Of a stretch of 59,119 nucleotides of DNA, positions 18,593-29,189 are shown piece after piece. This DNA comes from Gemmatales bacterium (GTDB lineage: Bacteria > Planctomycetota > Planctomycetia > Gemmatales > HRBIN36): assembly GCA_025055835.1 (NCBI GenBank), contig JANWWR010000006.1, positions 1-59,119 of the forward strand. The letters run 5' to 3'. A model generated the notes under the pieces. It made no database searches and was not told where the DNA came from. It saw only the letters and a list, made by a program, of their open reading frames with translations. A program made the position numbers and the translations under genes. Positions within the stretch are counted from its first letter, which is position 1; every line of letters begins with the position of its first letter.

Positions 18593-19354
18593 ATGTCAGG
18601 GCACACTAGTTTCAGAAGCTTCGTGTCCGTTGCCGCCGTGCTCTTGGCGGCCCTCTCCTCGGCCTATGCCGACGACGCCGTCGAGGCCCGTAAGATCATC
18701 GAACGGGCCATCGAGGCCAGCGGCATGGAAAAATTCGCCAAGGACACCGGCACGACGTTAAAGGGCAAAGGCACCCTTAATCTCATGGGAGCGATGGTCC
18801 CCTTCACGATGACCGGCTACTTCCAGATGCCCGACAAGTCCCGTGGGGAGATTCACATCGACGTGATGGGCCAGCAGCTTGAGATCATCAACATCTTCAA
18901 CAAAGACAAAGGCTGGGTCAAAATCGCCGACAATGTCATCGAGATGGCACAGGACCAGATCGACGAGGCCAAGGACTCCACTTACAACACTTATATCACC
19001 AGCCTCTTACCCCTGCGGGAACCGACGTATCAGCTTTCCACGCTGGGCACCACCAAGGAAAACGGCATGGAACTGGTCGGCGTCCTGGTCAAGGCCAAGG
19101 ACAAGCCCGACGTAAAACTCTGGTTCGACAGCAAGACGAGGCTTCTGGTCAAGACTCAGATGAAGACCAAGGACGGCACCACCGGCCAGGAAGTGAACGA
19201 AGAATCCTATCTGTCTGATTATCGCAACTCGAAGGGAGCGAAGATCGCCTTCAAATACAAGACCCTGCGCGACGGCAAGGTTCTACTCGAAGCGGAATTA
19301 GAGTCTTGGGAATCGGTACCCAAGCATCCCGATTCGCTGTTCGAGAAGCCTTGA
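18593..19354 (+). CDS. Secreted LolA-like (outer-membrane lipoprotein-sorting fold) protein
   Basis: A 253-aa exported protein. A signal peptide with hydrophobic core (FVSVAAVLLAALSSAYADD) predicts cleavage after residue 26 or so. The mature part is beta-rich, with repeated lysine-glycine strands (LKGKGTLNLMGAMVPFTMTG, then KGWVKIADNVIE), as in LolA/LppX-like folds that carry lipids across the periplasm. AAGGAG lies 6 nt before the ATG. The function is inferred from overall pattern only; no signature residue can be cited. A strong bidirectional terminator hairpin follows 28 nt after the stop. Confidence 0.65.
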   Translation: MSGHTSFRSFVSVAAVLLAALSSAYADDAVEARKIIERAIEASGMEKFAKDTGTTLKGKGTLNLMGAMVPFTMTGYFQMPDKSRGEIHIDVMGQQLEIINIFNKDKGWVKIADNVIEMAQDQIDEAKDSTYNTYITSLLPLREPTYQLSTLGTTKENGMELVGVLVKAKDKPDVKLWFDSKTRLLVKTQMKTKDGTTGQEVNEESYLSDYRNSKGAKIAFKYKTLRDGKVLLEAELESWESVPKHPDSLFEKP

Positions 19355-19381
19355 CGACATCCTGCTGATCTTGAGAAGCCC

Positions 19382-19419
19382 AAAGGCCCGGAATTCCCTC
19401 AACGGGAATCCGGGCCTTT
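19382..19419. terminator. Hairpin terminator between convergent genes
   Basis: AAAGGCCCGGAATTCCC (19382-19398) pairs with GGGAATCCGGGCCTTT (19404-19419) with a single bulged A and a 5-nt loop, about 16 bp of stem. It is flanked by A and T runs inside the stem ends, so it can serve both strands. It lies between the LolA-like gene and the convergent DUF1552 gene. Confidence 0.8.
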
Positions 19420-19456
19420 CTGTTGTCGTGCGCCATTTTGCCGATAGGCGAGATAA

Positions 19457-20773
19457 TCAGGTGAGATTCAGAGGTCCTCCGCCACAGTAGTCTGGATTGC
19501 CAAAGCGTTCGATGCGGTGTCCGAAGCCGTGAGCCAAGGCCATCAGCAGGCGATTGTGAGGCACTCGCTTGAGCTTCAACGACCGCCCCATCTTGAAGTC
19601 CAGACCATTGCCAACCATTACGAACGGCGTGTTATCCAGCGTATGCGAGTTGCCTTCGCCCAGTTCGTTGGTCCAGACGATCAGCGTGTTGTCGAGCAGG
19701 GTGCCCTCGCCGCCCGGCTCCGGCGTGCTGGCCAGTCTTTCCGCCAGGTAAGCGATCTGCTCGGCGAACCAGCGATTGATCCGGGTGAGCTTGTCCGTGG
19801 CTTCCTTGTTGGAGAACGGCTCGTGAGACAGTTCGTGATGCCCCTCGTTGACGCCGATCCACCGCATCTTGGCCTGTCCGACCGAATTTGTGTACTGGAG
19901 CGTGGCGATTCGGGCGAAGTCGTTCACAAAGCTGTTGACCAGCAGGTCCATCTGCATCCGGCTGATGCGGGGCATGTTGTCGTTTTCTTCGCGGATACCC
20001 GGCTCCAGTTCGGGAAGGGCGTGACCGGCCTTGGCCTCGGCGTCCGCCTTGAGTTCCTGTTCCAGCTGGCGGACAAAGCCGGCGTGTTCTTCGAGCAGGC
20101 GGCGGTCGGCGGCGCTGACGGCCTGGCTGACCTTCTTCAGGTCTTCCTGGACCTCATCGAGGACGCTGGCCAACGCCGCGCGGTCCTTGGTCCGACCGTA
20201 GAGCTTGCGGAACATCTGGTACGGATCATCGATCGGGGAGACGGGCTTGTTCGGCCCGGCATAGACCATCCGCGTCCAAGTATCGGCCCGCTCCGGCACC
20301 AGGACGCCGAACTCCAATGAGCCGAAGCGCGTGCGGGTTGCGGGGTCGGCCTGAAGGAAGTTCTTGATCTCCTGGTCGATAGAAATGCCGGAGGCCCAAC
20401 CGGCCGGTGTGTGCGATCCGCCCTGGATGTTACCCGGGAACAACTCGATGCCGGTCAGCAGGCAGCCGATGCCCCGCATGTGATTGTCGCCGTCGCCGCG
20501 GACCTTGTCGCAGACGCCGTGCAGGATCAGCATCCGATTCTTGAACGGTTCCAGCGGCTTCAGGCTTTCCTTGAGGGTGAACTCGGTCCCTTCCTCGTCG
20601 GGCCAGAAGGTCATGGGCACGACGCCGTTGGGAGAGAAAACGATAACCAGACGCTGCTTCCGCCGGGTCTGGTTGGCAAAGCCGAGGCTGGGCAGGTTGA
20701 GAATGAACGGCAGACTGGCCGCTCCAAGTCCCAGCGTGCGGATGAACTCCCGTCGGGATGTGATCTGCGTCAT
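19457..20773 (-). CDS. DUF1552 secreted protein (Tat-type signal)
   Basis: A 438-aa DUF1552 protein, a family found mainly in planctomycetes next to DUF1592-type cytochromes. The N-terminus [20 protein letters not shown] is a twin-arginine-like signal, so export in folded form is likely. Other family features are [18 protein letters not shown], the [17 protein letters not shown] segment, and the C-terminal [19 protein letters not shown], which resembles the alkaline-phosphatase/sulfatase-like fold of DUF1501/1552. The enzymatic activity is not established. It follows the DUF1592 gene by 49 nt on the same strand and the two probably act together outside the cytoplasm. Confidence 0.9.
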   Translation of the reverse strand: MTQITSRREFIRTLGLGAASLPFILNLPSLGFANQTRRKQRLVIVFSPNGVVPMTFWPDEEGTEFTLKESLKPLEPFKNRMLILHGVCDKVRGDGDNHMRGIGCLLTGIELFPGNIQGGSHTPAGWASGISIDQEIKNFLQADPATRTRFGSLEFGVLVPERADTWTRMVYAGPNKPVSPIDDPYQMFRKLYGRTKDRAALASVLDEVQEDLKKVSQAVSAADRRLLEEHAGFVRQLEQELKADAEAKAGHALPELEPGIREENDNMPRISRMQMDLLVNSFVNDFARIATLQYTNSVGQAKMRWIGVNEGHHELSHEPFSNKEATDKLTRINRWFAEQIAYLAERLASTPEPGGEGTLLDNTLIVWTNELGEGNSHTLDNTPFVMVGNGLDFKMGRSLKLKRVPHNRLLMALAHGFGHRIERFGNPDYCGGGPLNLT

Positions 20774-20822
20774 GGTCCGGTTCTCCTCTCTTGGGCGATC
20801 CTCATGTCCGAGCAGATTCAGT

Positions 20823-23264
20823 TTAGCCTCCCTGCTTGTCCTTTCCCAGCTCCGAATGGCCGCGAGGAGCGGCTCGGACGGCGATCTCGACGGCCAGACG
20901 GCGAATGTCGAAGTCGCCGGCGGCGAAGCTCTTTTGCAACTCGGCTAAGGTCTCGGGTCCGTAGGCCCGCACCGGCTGCTGGATCAGATGATGGAACATC
21001 TGTTCGATGAACGCGGCGTGGGCTTCGTCGCTCTTGACCAGGAAATCGGCCAGTTGGCGAGCGCCGCGAACTTCGACCAGTTTTCCGGAGCGAGTGCGAT
21101 AGCTGCCGGAGGCGTCCACAGGTTTGCCGTTGTCTTCCTGGCGGTATCGACCCACGGCGTCGAAATGCTCCAGGGTGAAGCCCAGCGGATTGATGATGCC
21201 GTGGCAACTCATGCACTGGGCCGGCTGCGTTTGCAAGACGACCCGCTCCCGTGTGGTCAGCGTCGGATGGAGATCCGCAGGCAACGGGGCAATCGCCTCC
21301 GCCGGCGGCCGCAGCGACACGCCAAGAATGCCCCGGGCCAGGAAGACGCCCCGATGGATCGGCGAACTCTCCTTGGCATGAGCGAAGCTCGTCATCAGAT
21401 ACGGATGAGTCAGCACGCCCGCTCGATGCTCGGCGTCCATCGGCACCGGCACGAAGCCCGACGATCCTTCGGGCAGGGCCAAACCGTAAAACTTCGCCAG
21501 CCGTTCGTTAAGCCACACCCGTTCTTCCAGGAGAAATCGGCGATAATCGCTTTTGTCCGAACTCAGCACGTCGTCGAGGAACAGTTCCAGCGACGTTCGC
21601 AGATCGGCGATGACGGCGGCATCGAAGCCCGGAAAGCGCATGGGATCCTTGGAAACATCCAGACCGTGATCGGCCCGGGTCCAATGGAGGAGAAATTCGC
21701 GTAGCTTAGCCGTGGCGCGGAGATCGCGGATCATGCGCTCGGCCTGCGCCCGGAGGTGATTCGGGTCATGGAGTTCTCCGGCCCCTGCGGCGCGAAGCAG
21801 TTCAGCGTCCGGCAACGAGTCCCACAGGGCGAACGACAAGCGGGCGGCCACGTCGTAGCCGTCGTTCTCGCCGCCAATCTCACGGAACCAGAAGCGCGGC
21901 GACTTCAGGGTCAATAGCACCACCCGCTTGACGGCAAGATCGGGATCCGCTTCGCCCTCGAACTGGCGATCCACCAGGGCAGCCCATTCGGAACTTAAAG
22001 GCCGTCGGAAGGCCCGCTCGGCGAAGCGACGGGCAAAGTCGCGGAGCTTCTGGACGCGCTCCGGGTTCGGTGCGGAAGGTTGCTTATTGTCAAACGAAAT
22101 CGCGGCGGGATCGCCGGACGGCGGACGAGGTCGGCGATCAACCTGACGGACGCCGGCCAGTTCGTCGAGATGGTCAGCCACATAATTCGCCGTCTGGATC
22201 GCGGCTTCGGTGGTAGCGTCGTCCCATTCCTTGGAGACGGTCGTGCCGCGCTCCCAACCGAGGCTGCGGTCATCGGGCGGGAATGGCGTCGAGCAGACGA
22301 ACACCTCCGGGCCTTGGGCCGGAACCAGATGCCGCTGCGGGATCACTTCCACGACACGGCCCGGCTTCCGCCACAAGAGCCGTATGCTGGCAGGGGCCGA
22401 GGGCGGTTTTTCCTTCTGCTTCTGCGAGTCGTCCACGCCTTGCTTTGATTTGGAGAATTCCAAGCGGAGGGGATAGCAGCGACCGGCCAGCAGATAGATG
22501 CTGCCCCGATATTCCGTCTCATTGCCTGATTTGACCCAGGCGTCAATGAGGGGTTGCTTGAGGTCGTTAACCCAGAGCCGGCAGGCATGTTCAGTGCGGA
22601 CGACGAATTCATGCTCGCCGGTGTCGGTCGCCAGTACCGAACCATTCCAACGGATGGAGAACTCGTGCGGCTCGATCTTCTCGGCCACGGGAGCAGCGGT
22701 GCCGAAGTCGAAGTCCACCTGGGGATCGAGCCGTTCGAGGGCCAGCGCTCGGCGGTCCATGCGACGTCCCGAGTAGTAGGCCGCTTGCAGGCCCCGCTCC
22801 TGGGGTGGCTTGAAGGTGCCGCGGAAGGTGCCGACGAGATCGGCCAGCACCTGGCGCGTCTGCCGCACGGTCAACCGGGCCAGTTCGATCCGCGCCGGGC
22901 GGTTGCGTTCCCGGGCCACGGCAGAGTAGAAGCGGTCGTGAATGTAGCGGGCGACAGCCTCGGCTTCCTCTCGGGAAAGCGAGCCGGGGCTGTCCTCCGG
23001 CATGGTCTTGGCGATGAGGTCGGTCAGTTCGGGGACAGCCAGATCACCCTCCAGGGTGCGGGCATACTTCTTGGTTCCCTGGCCCTGGTCGCCGTGACAC
23101 TTGGCACACGACGCCTGATAGATTTTGGCCCCGTCTTTCTGGGCAGCGGCACAAGCCGAAACCGGCTCGCTGAGCGAAACGGCCGTGGCTGCCAGAAAAA
23201 GGCAAAGCATGCTCAGCGGTTTGCCAAGCCTTTCGGGGCTTTGAAAACTCTTCCGGTCACTCAT
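20823..23264 (-). CDS. DUF1592/1588/1595/1585-type planctomycete cytochrome-like secreted protein
   Basis: An 813-aa exported protein with a signal sequence (about 16-40). An N-terminal cytochrome-c-like domain carries the haem motif CAKCH (C53, C56, H57) and a PA14-like carbohydrate-binding region follows at about 165-290 ([19 protein letters not shown]). The DUF1595/1592/1588 modules come next ([39 protein letters not shown]), with a second CMSCH motif (C684, C687, H688) before a C-terminal DUF1585 region. These proteins are believed to take part in polysaccharide or electron-transfer reactions at the cell surface. The start is the ATG at 23264, GAGGG 8 nt upstream; the open frame beyond it runs into the neighbouring gene antisense-like and is spurious. 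Confidence 0.9.
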   Translation of the reverse strand: MSDRKSFQSPERLGKPLSMLCLFLAATAVSLSEPVSACAAAQKDGAKIYQASCAKCHGDQGQGTKKYARTLEGDLAVPELTDLIAKTMPEDSPGSLSREEAEAVARYIHDRFYSAVARERNRPARIELARLTVRQTRQVLADLVGTFRGTFKPPQERGLQAAYYSGRRMDRRALALERLDPQVDFDFGTAAPVAEKIEPHEFSIRWNGSVLATDTGEHEFVVRTEHACRLWVNDLKQPLIDAWVKSGNETEYRGSIYLLAGRCYPLRLEFSKSKQGVDDSQKQKEKPPSAPASIRLLWRKPGRVVEVIPQRHLVPAQGPEVFVCSTPFPPDDRSLGWERGTTVSKEWDDATTEAAIQTANYVADHLDELAGVRQVDRRPRPPSGDPAAISFDNKQPSAPNPERVQKLRDFARRFAERAFRRPLSSEWAALVDRQFEGEADPDLAVKRVVLLTLKSPRFWFREIGGENDGYDVAARLSFALWDSLPDAELLRAAGAGELHDPNHLRAQAERMIRDLRATAKLREFLLHWTRADHGLDVSKDPMRFPGFDAAVIADLRTSLELFLDDVLSSDKSDYRRFLLEERVWLNERLAKFYGLALPEGSSGFVPVPMDAEHRAGVLTHPYLMTSFAHAKESSPIHRGVFLARGILGVSLRPPAEAIAPLPADLHPTLTTRERVVLQTQPAQCMSCHGIINPLGFTLEHFDAVGRYRQEDNGKPVDASGSYRTRSGKLVEVRGARQLADFLVKSDEAHAAFIEQMFHHLIQQPVRAYGPETLAELQKSFAAGDFDIRRLAVEIAVRAAPRGHSELGKDKQGG

Positions 23265-23376
23265 GATGCATCCCTCGGGCGGGACGACTTCGGGCAGGGT
23301 TACGTCTGGCGAGGATTCTTGATCACTCAAGATTAGTGTCCGGGCATTTCTCGGGAGCGTCAAGCAACGACCCGGG

Positions 23377-23411
23377 AAAAAAACTCCCAGGAACCATGCA
23401 GCTCCCGGGAG
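23377..23411 (-). terminator. Rho-independent terminator of the Trp/Cys-rich protein gene
   Basis: On the minus strand a 9-bp stem, CTCCCGGGA paired with TTCCTGGGAG (one G-U), encloses a loop of about 9 nt and is followed immediately by seven Ts. It stands 26 nt after the stop of the gene ending at 23437, so the DUF1592 gene downstream is probably transcribed from its own promoter. Confidence 0.8.
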
Positions 23412-23436
23412 GATGGTTGGCCTGATTGGGCCGGGT

Positions 23437-25593
23437 TTACTTGTTCTTCTTGTCGCCGGACTTGTTGCCGCCCCCGCCACCAGACCGGGGGATGCCTCCG
23501 CCGACGCTCGGCTTGCCTGATCCGCCGCCGACGTTGGGGACGTTGGGCTTGATCGAACCGCCGCTCCTGGGAGCGACGGGGTTGTTGCTTCCGCCGCTCT
23601 TCGGCACATTCGGGCTGCTGCTATCGCCGATCTTTGGTGCCGTGGAGCCACTCCCACCGCCGCTCTTGGGGGCACTGGGACCGCTGCTACCCTGGTTCGG
23701 GACCAAGGGGCTGTTACCCCCACCACTCTTGGGAGGATCGAAGCGCTTCGGCTGCGTCCCGGAACCGCTGCCCGGATTCGACGGGTTCGGATTCGAGATG
23801 CCTCCCGTTCCGGAGCTGCCCTTGTTTGATTTCGGCACATCGGGACCTTTATTCGACCCAGTATCGGAACCGATCCTTGGAACTCGATCGCTCGGTTTAT
23901 CCTGAAGCGGCTTGTTGCCGAGTCCCTTGTCGGACTGTGCCTTGTTTTCCGGCTTGGCGTCCCTGGATGCGTCGCCGAGTGGCTTGCCGGACTTGGGCTT
24001 GTCGTCGGTCGGATTGGCTTTCCGGTCCACGATCCCGGAACTCCCAGCGTTCGGAATCCGGGTCGCTTCACCGAGGCCCTTTTTCTCCGTGTCGCCCTTC
24101 TTGGAGTCGTTCTTTGCGGAGCCGGCTTGCTTGATGATCTCCTCCGGCTTGACAGGCACGGGCGGTGGAGGCGGAGCCGCTCTCTTGGCCGACTCGCCAA
24201 CCGGCTTGTCCTTGTCGGCGGCTCGCACCGGCGGAGCATCGAGCTTGATGCGCTTTGGCTCAGCGGACTTGTTTCCGCCGTCGCTCTTGGCCAGCAAGGT
24301 CGCTTCCTGCTTCTCCCGCTGTCGGGCCAACTGAGCGATGCGTTCCGCGGAGTTCCGTTCCTTCTCCAGCCGATCGGCGTCGAGCTTTTCGAGCTTGACC
24401 ACCTTTTCATTGACCTTGGTGACGGGAGCCAGCATGGTCACGTTGTTGATCTGCGTGACGTTGACCTCCTTCTTGACCCGCACCTGGTTGATGATCGTGT
24501 TCTGCTGGACCAGCGTGACCGGGGGACGAGGAGCGGTCCCGATGAACCGGGCCTCGTACAACCCGCACAGATCACGCTCCCAGATCGGATTGCGGCAGTA
24601 ATGGATGTGATGCACCCGGTAGAAGCCGAAGAGGGGATCGTAGCAACGGCCGATCCGGAAATGCACCCAGCTGACATATCCCCGGCTGCGCCAGGTCACG
24701 TCGAAGTAGTCGCCGAAGCAGTACCAGCCGCAATGCGGATGCACGAACAAAGCGGTCATCAAGCAGCGGTCGTTGATTACGTAGCAGGGGGTGTACACGA
24801 AGCGGACGCCAGGAGCGAAGACGACGGCCCGATCAATGCGGCAGGGAGCGAACAGCAACCCGCGGCAGTGCAACGGGTAGTCCCAGTAGCCCTCGACGTA
24901 GACAAAGCCGCACGGCGTCCAGACATAGTGAGCGGGCACCCAAACCCAGCCGGGCCGATAGACACACCAGAATCCCGGCCGCCACACGTAGCGATATTCG
25001 ACCCAGACCCAGTTGCCGGGAATGAACACGGCGTCTTCCCGTGGCCGGGGCGGCTCCGCTTCGGGAATCCGCTCCGGAGGCACGGGCAGCACGGGGAGGT
25101 CCTGCTGATCCTCGACGGCCCAGAAGCCCGGCACCCACTGCCAGCCGCCGACGGCGCGGTGATACCGGCCCGGAACCCAACGTCGCCCCGGAGGCACGTT
25201 CCGCCAGATGCCGCTGACCCACAGGTAGTCCTGACTTTCCTCGTCCCAGGCCCAGTAGCCAGGGATCCATTGCACGTTGTCGCCTTCCGGTTTCTGGGCG
25301 GGAGGCAGTTCTTCGACAGGTTGCGGAGGCTCCTTCGGAATCAGCGGGCCGGGCTTGGGAACTGCGGCGGCTCCAGGAGCGGCGTAGGCTTCGTGAACCG
25401 GCCCTTTGCCCAACGGCTGCACGCCGGGCTGAGGCTCGGGAAGATCGTCGGCTTGGGCCACGGCTGCGGCATCAACCACGCCGGCATCCTCAGCATCCGG
25501 AGGGGGAACCGGATCGGCCCCTTCGATGCCGAGATTGAGCAATAGCCCCAGTCCTAAAGACATCAACAGTGCCGGTACGAAACGACTCCGCAT
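23437..25593 (-). CDS. Secreted Trp/Cys-rich repeat protein with low-complexity tail
   Basis: A 718-aa exported protein of unknown function. It has a signal peptide (about 1-26) and a proline/alanine-rich linker to about 100. About eight WVPGYW-type repeats follow (about 105-265; QWIPGYW, LWVSGIW, RWVPGRY, QWVPGFW, VFIPGNW, VWRPGFW, VWVPAHY, VYVEGYW), overlapping an 11-cysteine segment (about 240-375). Next are a charged, possibly coiled-coil stretch (about 395-450) and a 250-residue Lys/Gly/Ser/Pro tail. The repeats resemble the YXWGXW (WXXGXW) repeats. I use the ATG at 25593 because AGGAGA is 7 nt upstream and a signal peptide follows. An extracellular or cell-wall structural role is an inference from composition. 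A terminator follows the stop. Confidence 0.8.
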   Translation of the reverse strand: MRSRFVPALLMSLGLGLLLNLGIEGADPVPPPDAEDAGVVDAAAVAQADDLPEPQPGVQPLGKGPVHEAYAAPGAAAVPKPGPLIPKEPPQPVEELPPAQKPEGDNVQWIPGYWAWDEESQDYLWVSGIWRNVPPGRRWVPGRYHRAVGGWQWVPGFWAVEDQQDLPVLPVPPERIPEAEPPRPREDAVFIPGNWVWVEYRYVWRPGFWCVYRPGWVWVPAHYVWTPCGFVYVEGYWDYPLHCRGLLFAPCRIDRAVVFAPGVRFVYTPCYVINDRCLMTALFVHPHCGWYCFGDYFDVTWRSRGYVSWVHFRIGRCYDPLFGFYRVHHIHYCRNPIWERDLCGLYEARFIGTAPRPPVTLVQQNTIINQVRVKKEVNVTQINNVTMLAPVTKVNEKVVKLEKLDADRLEKERNSAERIAQLARQREKQEATLLAKSDGGNKSAEPKRIKLDAPPVRAADKDKPVGESAKRAAPPPPPVPVKPEEIIKQAGSAKNDSKKGDTEKKGLGEATRIPNAGSSGIVDRKANPTDDKPKSGKPLGDASRDAKPENKAQSDKGLGNKPLQDKPSDRVPRIGSDTGSNKGPDVPKSNKGSSGTGGISNPNPSNPGSGSGTQPKRFDPPKSGGGNSPLVPNQGSSGPSAPKSGGGSGSTAPKIGDSSSPNVPKSGGSNNPVAPRSGGSIKPNVPNVGGGSGKPSVGGGIPRSGGGGGNKSGDKKNK

Positions 25594-25780
25594 GGTTGTC
25601 TCCTGTGGCGCGTCAGGGAGGTATCCGACCCGAAAACGCACCGAACCGCGGAACTTGCGCAAGATTGATAAATCGAAGTGCCGCCGCTGAAGCAAATCCG
25701 CTTTTCATCATACTCGGCAGGGGGAATCCGGGCACTGTGAAAATCCGAGGCCTTGCGACCCGTGGCATCCGACGGTGGGG

Positions 25781-25786
25781 TATAAT
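25781..25786 (+). promoter_or_regulatory. Consensus -10 element upstream of prolyl oligopeptidase
   Basis: TATAAT stands 85 nt before the chosen ATG in the 278-nt divergent region between the Trp-rich gene and the peptidase. No good -35 is found at normal spacing. The remainder of that region shows no RNA gene or coding frame with a ribosome site. Confidence 0.4.
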
Positions 25787-25871
25787 GCCGTCGTTTGGGT
25801 GGAGTCAATCCGATGTGAAAACATCACGAGGGCATTCGTCTCGACTCCGCCAAACATGGGGAGGATCGCTG

Positions 25872-28013
25872 ATGCGGCAAGGCTGGCGTGTCTTCGGAAG
25901 CTACATGACCTTTGCGGGAACTTTGCTGGTTGTTCTCAGTTTTACGGGGCTGGCGGTTTCCCGATCCACGAACTCGGCCGCACCCGCCAAGCCGCCACCG
26001 AGCAAGGTCGAGGAAGTCAAGGAAGTTTTGCACGGCGTCGAAATCATCGACCGCTATCGCTGGCTGGAAGATCAGAACGCCCCGGAAACTCGGGAGTGGA
26101 TCAAGGCTCAGAACGAGTACACGGAATCGCTTCTGGGACCGCGGAAGGAACGGGAATACCTCCGCGAACGCCTGGCCCAGTATCTTAAGATCGACACCAT
26201 CGGCATGCCGGTGGAAGCCGGGGGACGGTATTTCTTCGCGAAAAGAAAGGCCGACCAGGACCTGTCCGTCATCTACATGCGGCAGGGTTTGACCGGCAAG
26301 GATGAAGTGCTGATCGACCCACATCCGCTCAGCCCGGACAAGACCGTCAGCGTCAGCCTTCTGGACGTTTCCCCGGACGGCAAGCTCATGGCTTACGGCG
26401 TCCGCAGCGGCGGCGAGGACGAAATCGTCGTCCGCTTCTTCGACGTGGACGCTCGCAAAGATCTGGCCGATGTCTTCCCCCGTGCCCGGTACTTTGGCGT
26501 CCAGATTACCCCGGATCGCAGCGGCGTCTATTACACCCACTTCGACAAGGCCGTCGGTCCCCGAGTCTATTACCACGTCCTGGGCAAACCGATGAGCGAA
26601 GACGTGGAGTTGTTTGGCAAGGGCTACGGGCCGGACAAGATCATCTCGGCCAGCCTCTCGGAGGACGGCAAGCACCTGCTTTTGACGGTGATGTACGGCT
26701 CCGCGGCGAAGAAGACCGAAGTCTGGTACATGGACGCTATCCGCAGGGGACCGATCCAGCCGATCGTCAATGACATCGAAGCCCGCTTCATCGGCCGCTT
26801 CGCCGGGGATCTGCTGCTCCTCCAAACCAACTGGCAGGCCCCGAACGGCCGCATCCTCAAGGTGGATTTGAAGAACCCCGCTCGCAGCGATTGGAAGGAA
26901 ATCGTGCCGGAAAGCAAGTCCGCCTTGGTAGGTGTCTCTCCCGTGGGTGGCAAGCTGTTCGCCAACTATCTCGAAAACGTCAATTCGCGGGTCAAGATTT
27001 TCGACCTCAATGGTAAACACCTGGGCGACATCGCGTTTCCCAGCCTTGGCACGGTGAGTGGCATCAGTGGTTGGTGGACCAAACCCGAGGCATTCTACTC
27101 GTTCAGTTCGTTTCTCGTGCCTTCGACGATCTACCGCTACGACACGGCCACCGGTGAAACCAGCGAGTGGGCGCGGATCCAGGTTCCCATCGACACCGAC
27201 CGCTTCGAGGTGCGTCAGGTCCGGTATCCGTCCAAGGATGGGACCATGATTCCCATGTTCCTCGTGTATCCCAAGGGGTTGAAGCTAGACGGCAACAATC
27301 CGACGCTGCTGACCGGCTACGGCGGGTTCAACATCAGCCGCACGGCGACGTTCTCGGCTTTGGCCGCGATCTGGGTCGAGAACGGCGGCGTCTTCGCCCT
27401 GCCGAATCTCCGGGGCGGCGGTGAGTTCGGTGAGGAATGGCATCGCGCTGGCATGCTGGAAAAGAAGCAAAACACCTTCGACGACTTTATCGCCGCCGCC
27501 GAGTGGCTCATCGCCAACAAGTACACCCGGCCCGAAAAACTGGCCATTTCCGGCGGAAGCAACGGCGGTCTCCTGGTCGGAGCCGCGCTCACACAGCGGC
27601 CCGAGCTTTTCCAGGCGGTTGTCTGCTCGGTTCCGCTGCTCGACATGCTGCGTTATCACAAGTTCCTCGTGGCCCGGTTCTGGGTGCCCGAGTACGGGTC
27701 GGCGGAGGATCCCGAACAGTTCAAGTACCTTTATGCCTACTCGCCGTACCATCGCGTGAAGCCCGGCGTGAAATACCCGGCGGTGCTGTTCATTACCGGG
27801 GACGCGGATACCCGGGTTGATCCGCTCCATGCCCGCAAAATGACGGCATTGCTCCAGGCGGCGACCGGCTCGGATCGGCCGATCCTGTTGCACTATGACA
27901 CCAAGGCTGGCCACTCCGGCGGCAAGCCGATCTCGAAGACCATTGACGACCTCAGCTACGAGCTGACGTTTCTGTTCTGGCAACTGGGCGTGGAGGTTCA
28001 CAACCGCAAGTAG
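25872..28013 (+). CDS. Prolyl oligopeptidase family serine peptidase (S9A), exported
   Basis: A 713-aa S9 peptidase cutting short peptides after proline. A hydrophobic N-terminus (about 9-30) suggests export or anchoring. A seven-bladed beta-propeller (about 70-430) caps the C-terminal alpha/beta hydrolase. The catalytic triad is visible: S563 in ISGGSNGGLLVGA, D646 in TGDADTRVDP and H681 in KAGHSGGK. YRWLED near residue 55 is a family marker. The ATG has GGGGAGGA 8 nt upstream; the open frame starts far earlier at 25569 without support. Its last 16 nt overlap tail-to-tail with the acyltransferase gene. It appears intact. Confidence 0.93.
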   Translation: MRQGWRVFGSYMTFAGTLLVVLSFTGLAVSRSTNSAAPAKPPPSKVEEVKEVLHGVEIIDRYRWLEDQNAPETREWIKAQNEYTESLLGPRKEREYLRERLAQYLKIDTIGMPVEAGGRYFFAKRKADQDLSVIYMRQGLTGKDEVLIDPHPLSPDKTVSVSLLDVSPDGKLMAYGVRSGGEDEIVVRFFDVDARKDLADVFPRARYFGVQITPDRSGVYYTHFDKAVGPRVYYHVLGKPMSEDVELFGKGYGPDKIISASLSEDGKHLLLTVMYGSAAKKTEVWYMDAIRRGPIQPIVNDIEARFIGRFAGDLLLLQTNWQAPNGRILKVDLKNPARSDWKEIVPESKSALVGVSPVGGKLFANYLENVNSRVKIFDLNGKHLGDIAFPSLGTVSGISGWWTKPEAFYSFSSFLVPSTIYRYDTATGETSEWARIQVPIDTDRFEVRQVRYPSKDGTMIPMFLVYPKGLKLDGNNPTLLTGYGGFNISRTATFSALAAIWVENGGVFALPNLRGGGEFGEEWHRAGMLEKKQNTFDDFIAAAEWLIANKYTRPEKLAISGGSNGGLLVGAALTQRPELFQAVVCSVPLLDMLRYHKFLVARFWVPEYGSAEDPEQFKYLYAYSPYHRVKPGVKYPAVLFITGDADTRVDPLHARKMTALLQAATGSDRPILLHYDTKAGHSGGKPISKTIDDLSYELTFLFWQLGVEVHNRK

Positions 28014-29161
28014 ATTTGCCGCTTTTCCAAGTAGCGGACGAAGACCCAGCAAATGCCCAGAAACAAGGCGAACATTCCAGCCACATACCAGGCGGGAGAG
28101 TCCTTCGGGGTGAACGGCTTGATGGCATTGTCCACGACGTCATGGATCAGGTAGGCCGCTAAGGCGTTGGAGCCAAAGGTGCGGAAGATGCCCACCTGCC
28201 ACCCGCGGCCGTCAGACAGCACGACGAAAAGACCGTACAAGGCAAGCGAGAAACCGGCCCCAAAGAGCAGATAGGTGACGCTGCCGGCGCGCTGGCTCAT
28301 GGTCATGAGATTGTTCGGCGGGTGAGGCGGGACGTGGACCAACGGCAACGGCCCCCATTCCCAGCCGACGTCGTCGCCCCACCGGAACGGCTTGATGACC
28401 AGGCAGCTGAGCAGGTACGCCGTCACCATGATCACGAAGCCCCACAGGAAAAAGCGCAACGCCGTCGGCGTGACTGATTGAGTGCCGCTCGCCGGCTCCG
28501 AGAGTTTCACCATCGCATCACAGGCCAGCGAACCGGCCAGCAAGGGGATTGTCCAGGTCAGGAAGCCGAGCGGCCCGCCGTCGATGCCCCGCGGCTCCGT
28601 ATGGACCCAGACATAATTTGACCACGTGGACCAGCCAAAGGACAGCAGCCAATGGATCGTTCCCGATGCCAGGGCGAAGAGTATCCGCAGCCAGGCTGGT
28701 CCGCCGATGACCGGGAGCACCCACAGCGAGGTCACGCCGATGTGCGTCAGCGTCTGAAAAAGGCTCCGCTTCCACGACGACCCCAGCACGCCCCACACGC
28801 CGAGCTGCTCCATCTCGGACCAGCTTTCGTACCGTCCATCCAGGTGATAAACCACCGCACCCAGAAGGATCAGACCCAGCGACCGGCGGATGACATGACC
28901 GATCGCCGACCACGCTCCGTGAGTTTTCCAGCGCCGCAGAAAAGTGAGCCGATAGGCGAACCCGACGGCGAAGAAGAAGCCCGGCATGATCGTGTCGGCG
29001 TAGCTGCAATAGCTATGGTTGTGCTTGAGCACGCCGGGAACGACCTGAAACGCCCCGACGAAGTTCACCAGCAGCATCCCCAGCACCGTGTAGCCGCGGA
29101 ACTGATCCAGCGAGGCGATCCGCCAGGACGATTCGCGTGCCGATGCCGTGGCCGAACTCAT
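27998..29161 (-). CDS. HGSNAT/DUF1624-like multipass acyltransferase
   Basis: A 387-aa membrane protein with about ten predicted helices. The opening [20 protein letters not shown] and the histidine-containing [16 protein letters not shown] segment match bacterial relatives of heparan-alpha-glucosaminide N-acetyltransferase (DUF1624/DUF5009), in which a His early in the chain carries the acetyl group across the membrane. It may acetylate a sugar at the cell surface. GGGAG lies 5 nt before the ATG used here; an ATG four codons upstream (29173) is an alternative. It overlaps the peptidase 3' end by 16 nt and is divergent from the sugar isomerase. The substrate is unknown. Confidence 0.8.
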   Translation of the reverse strand: MSSATASARESSWRIASLDQFRGYTVLGMLLVNFVGAFQVVPGVLKHNHSYCSYADTIMPGFFFAVGFAYRLTFLRRWKTHGAWSAIGHVIRRSLGLILLGAVVYHLDGRYESWSEMEQLGVWGVLGSSWKRSLFQTLTHIGVTSLWVLPVIGGPAWLRILFALASGTIHWLLSFGWSTWSNYVWVHTEPRGIDGGPLGFLTWTIPLLAGSLACDAMVKLSEPASGTQSVTPTALRFFLWGFVIMVTAYLLSCLVIKPFRWGDDVGWEWGPLPLVHVPPHPPNNLMTMSQRAGSVTYLLFGAGFSLALYGLFVVLSDGRGWQVGIFRTFGSNALAAYLIHDVVDNAIKPFTPKDSPAWYVAGMFALFLGICWVFVRYLEKRQIYLRL

Positions 29162-29189
29162 GTCCGCTCCCATCGACGTCCGCCTTCAA

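Noticed and set aside
23265..24410. N-terminal extension of the DUF1592 frame to 1195 codons
   Set aside because: The extension overlaps the low-complexity end of the Trp-rich gene in another frame; the ATG at 23264 has a ribosome site and a signal peptide follows.
24127..25545. Plus-strand open frame of 472 codons
   Set aside because: Shadow of the Trp/Cys-rich protein gene, whose minus-strand reading has a signal peptide, repeats and a terminator.
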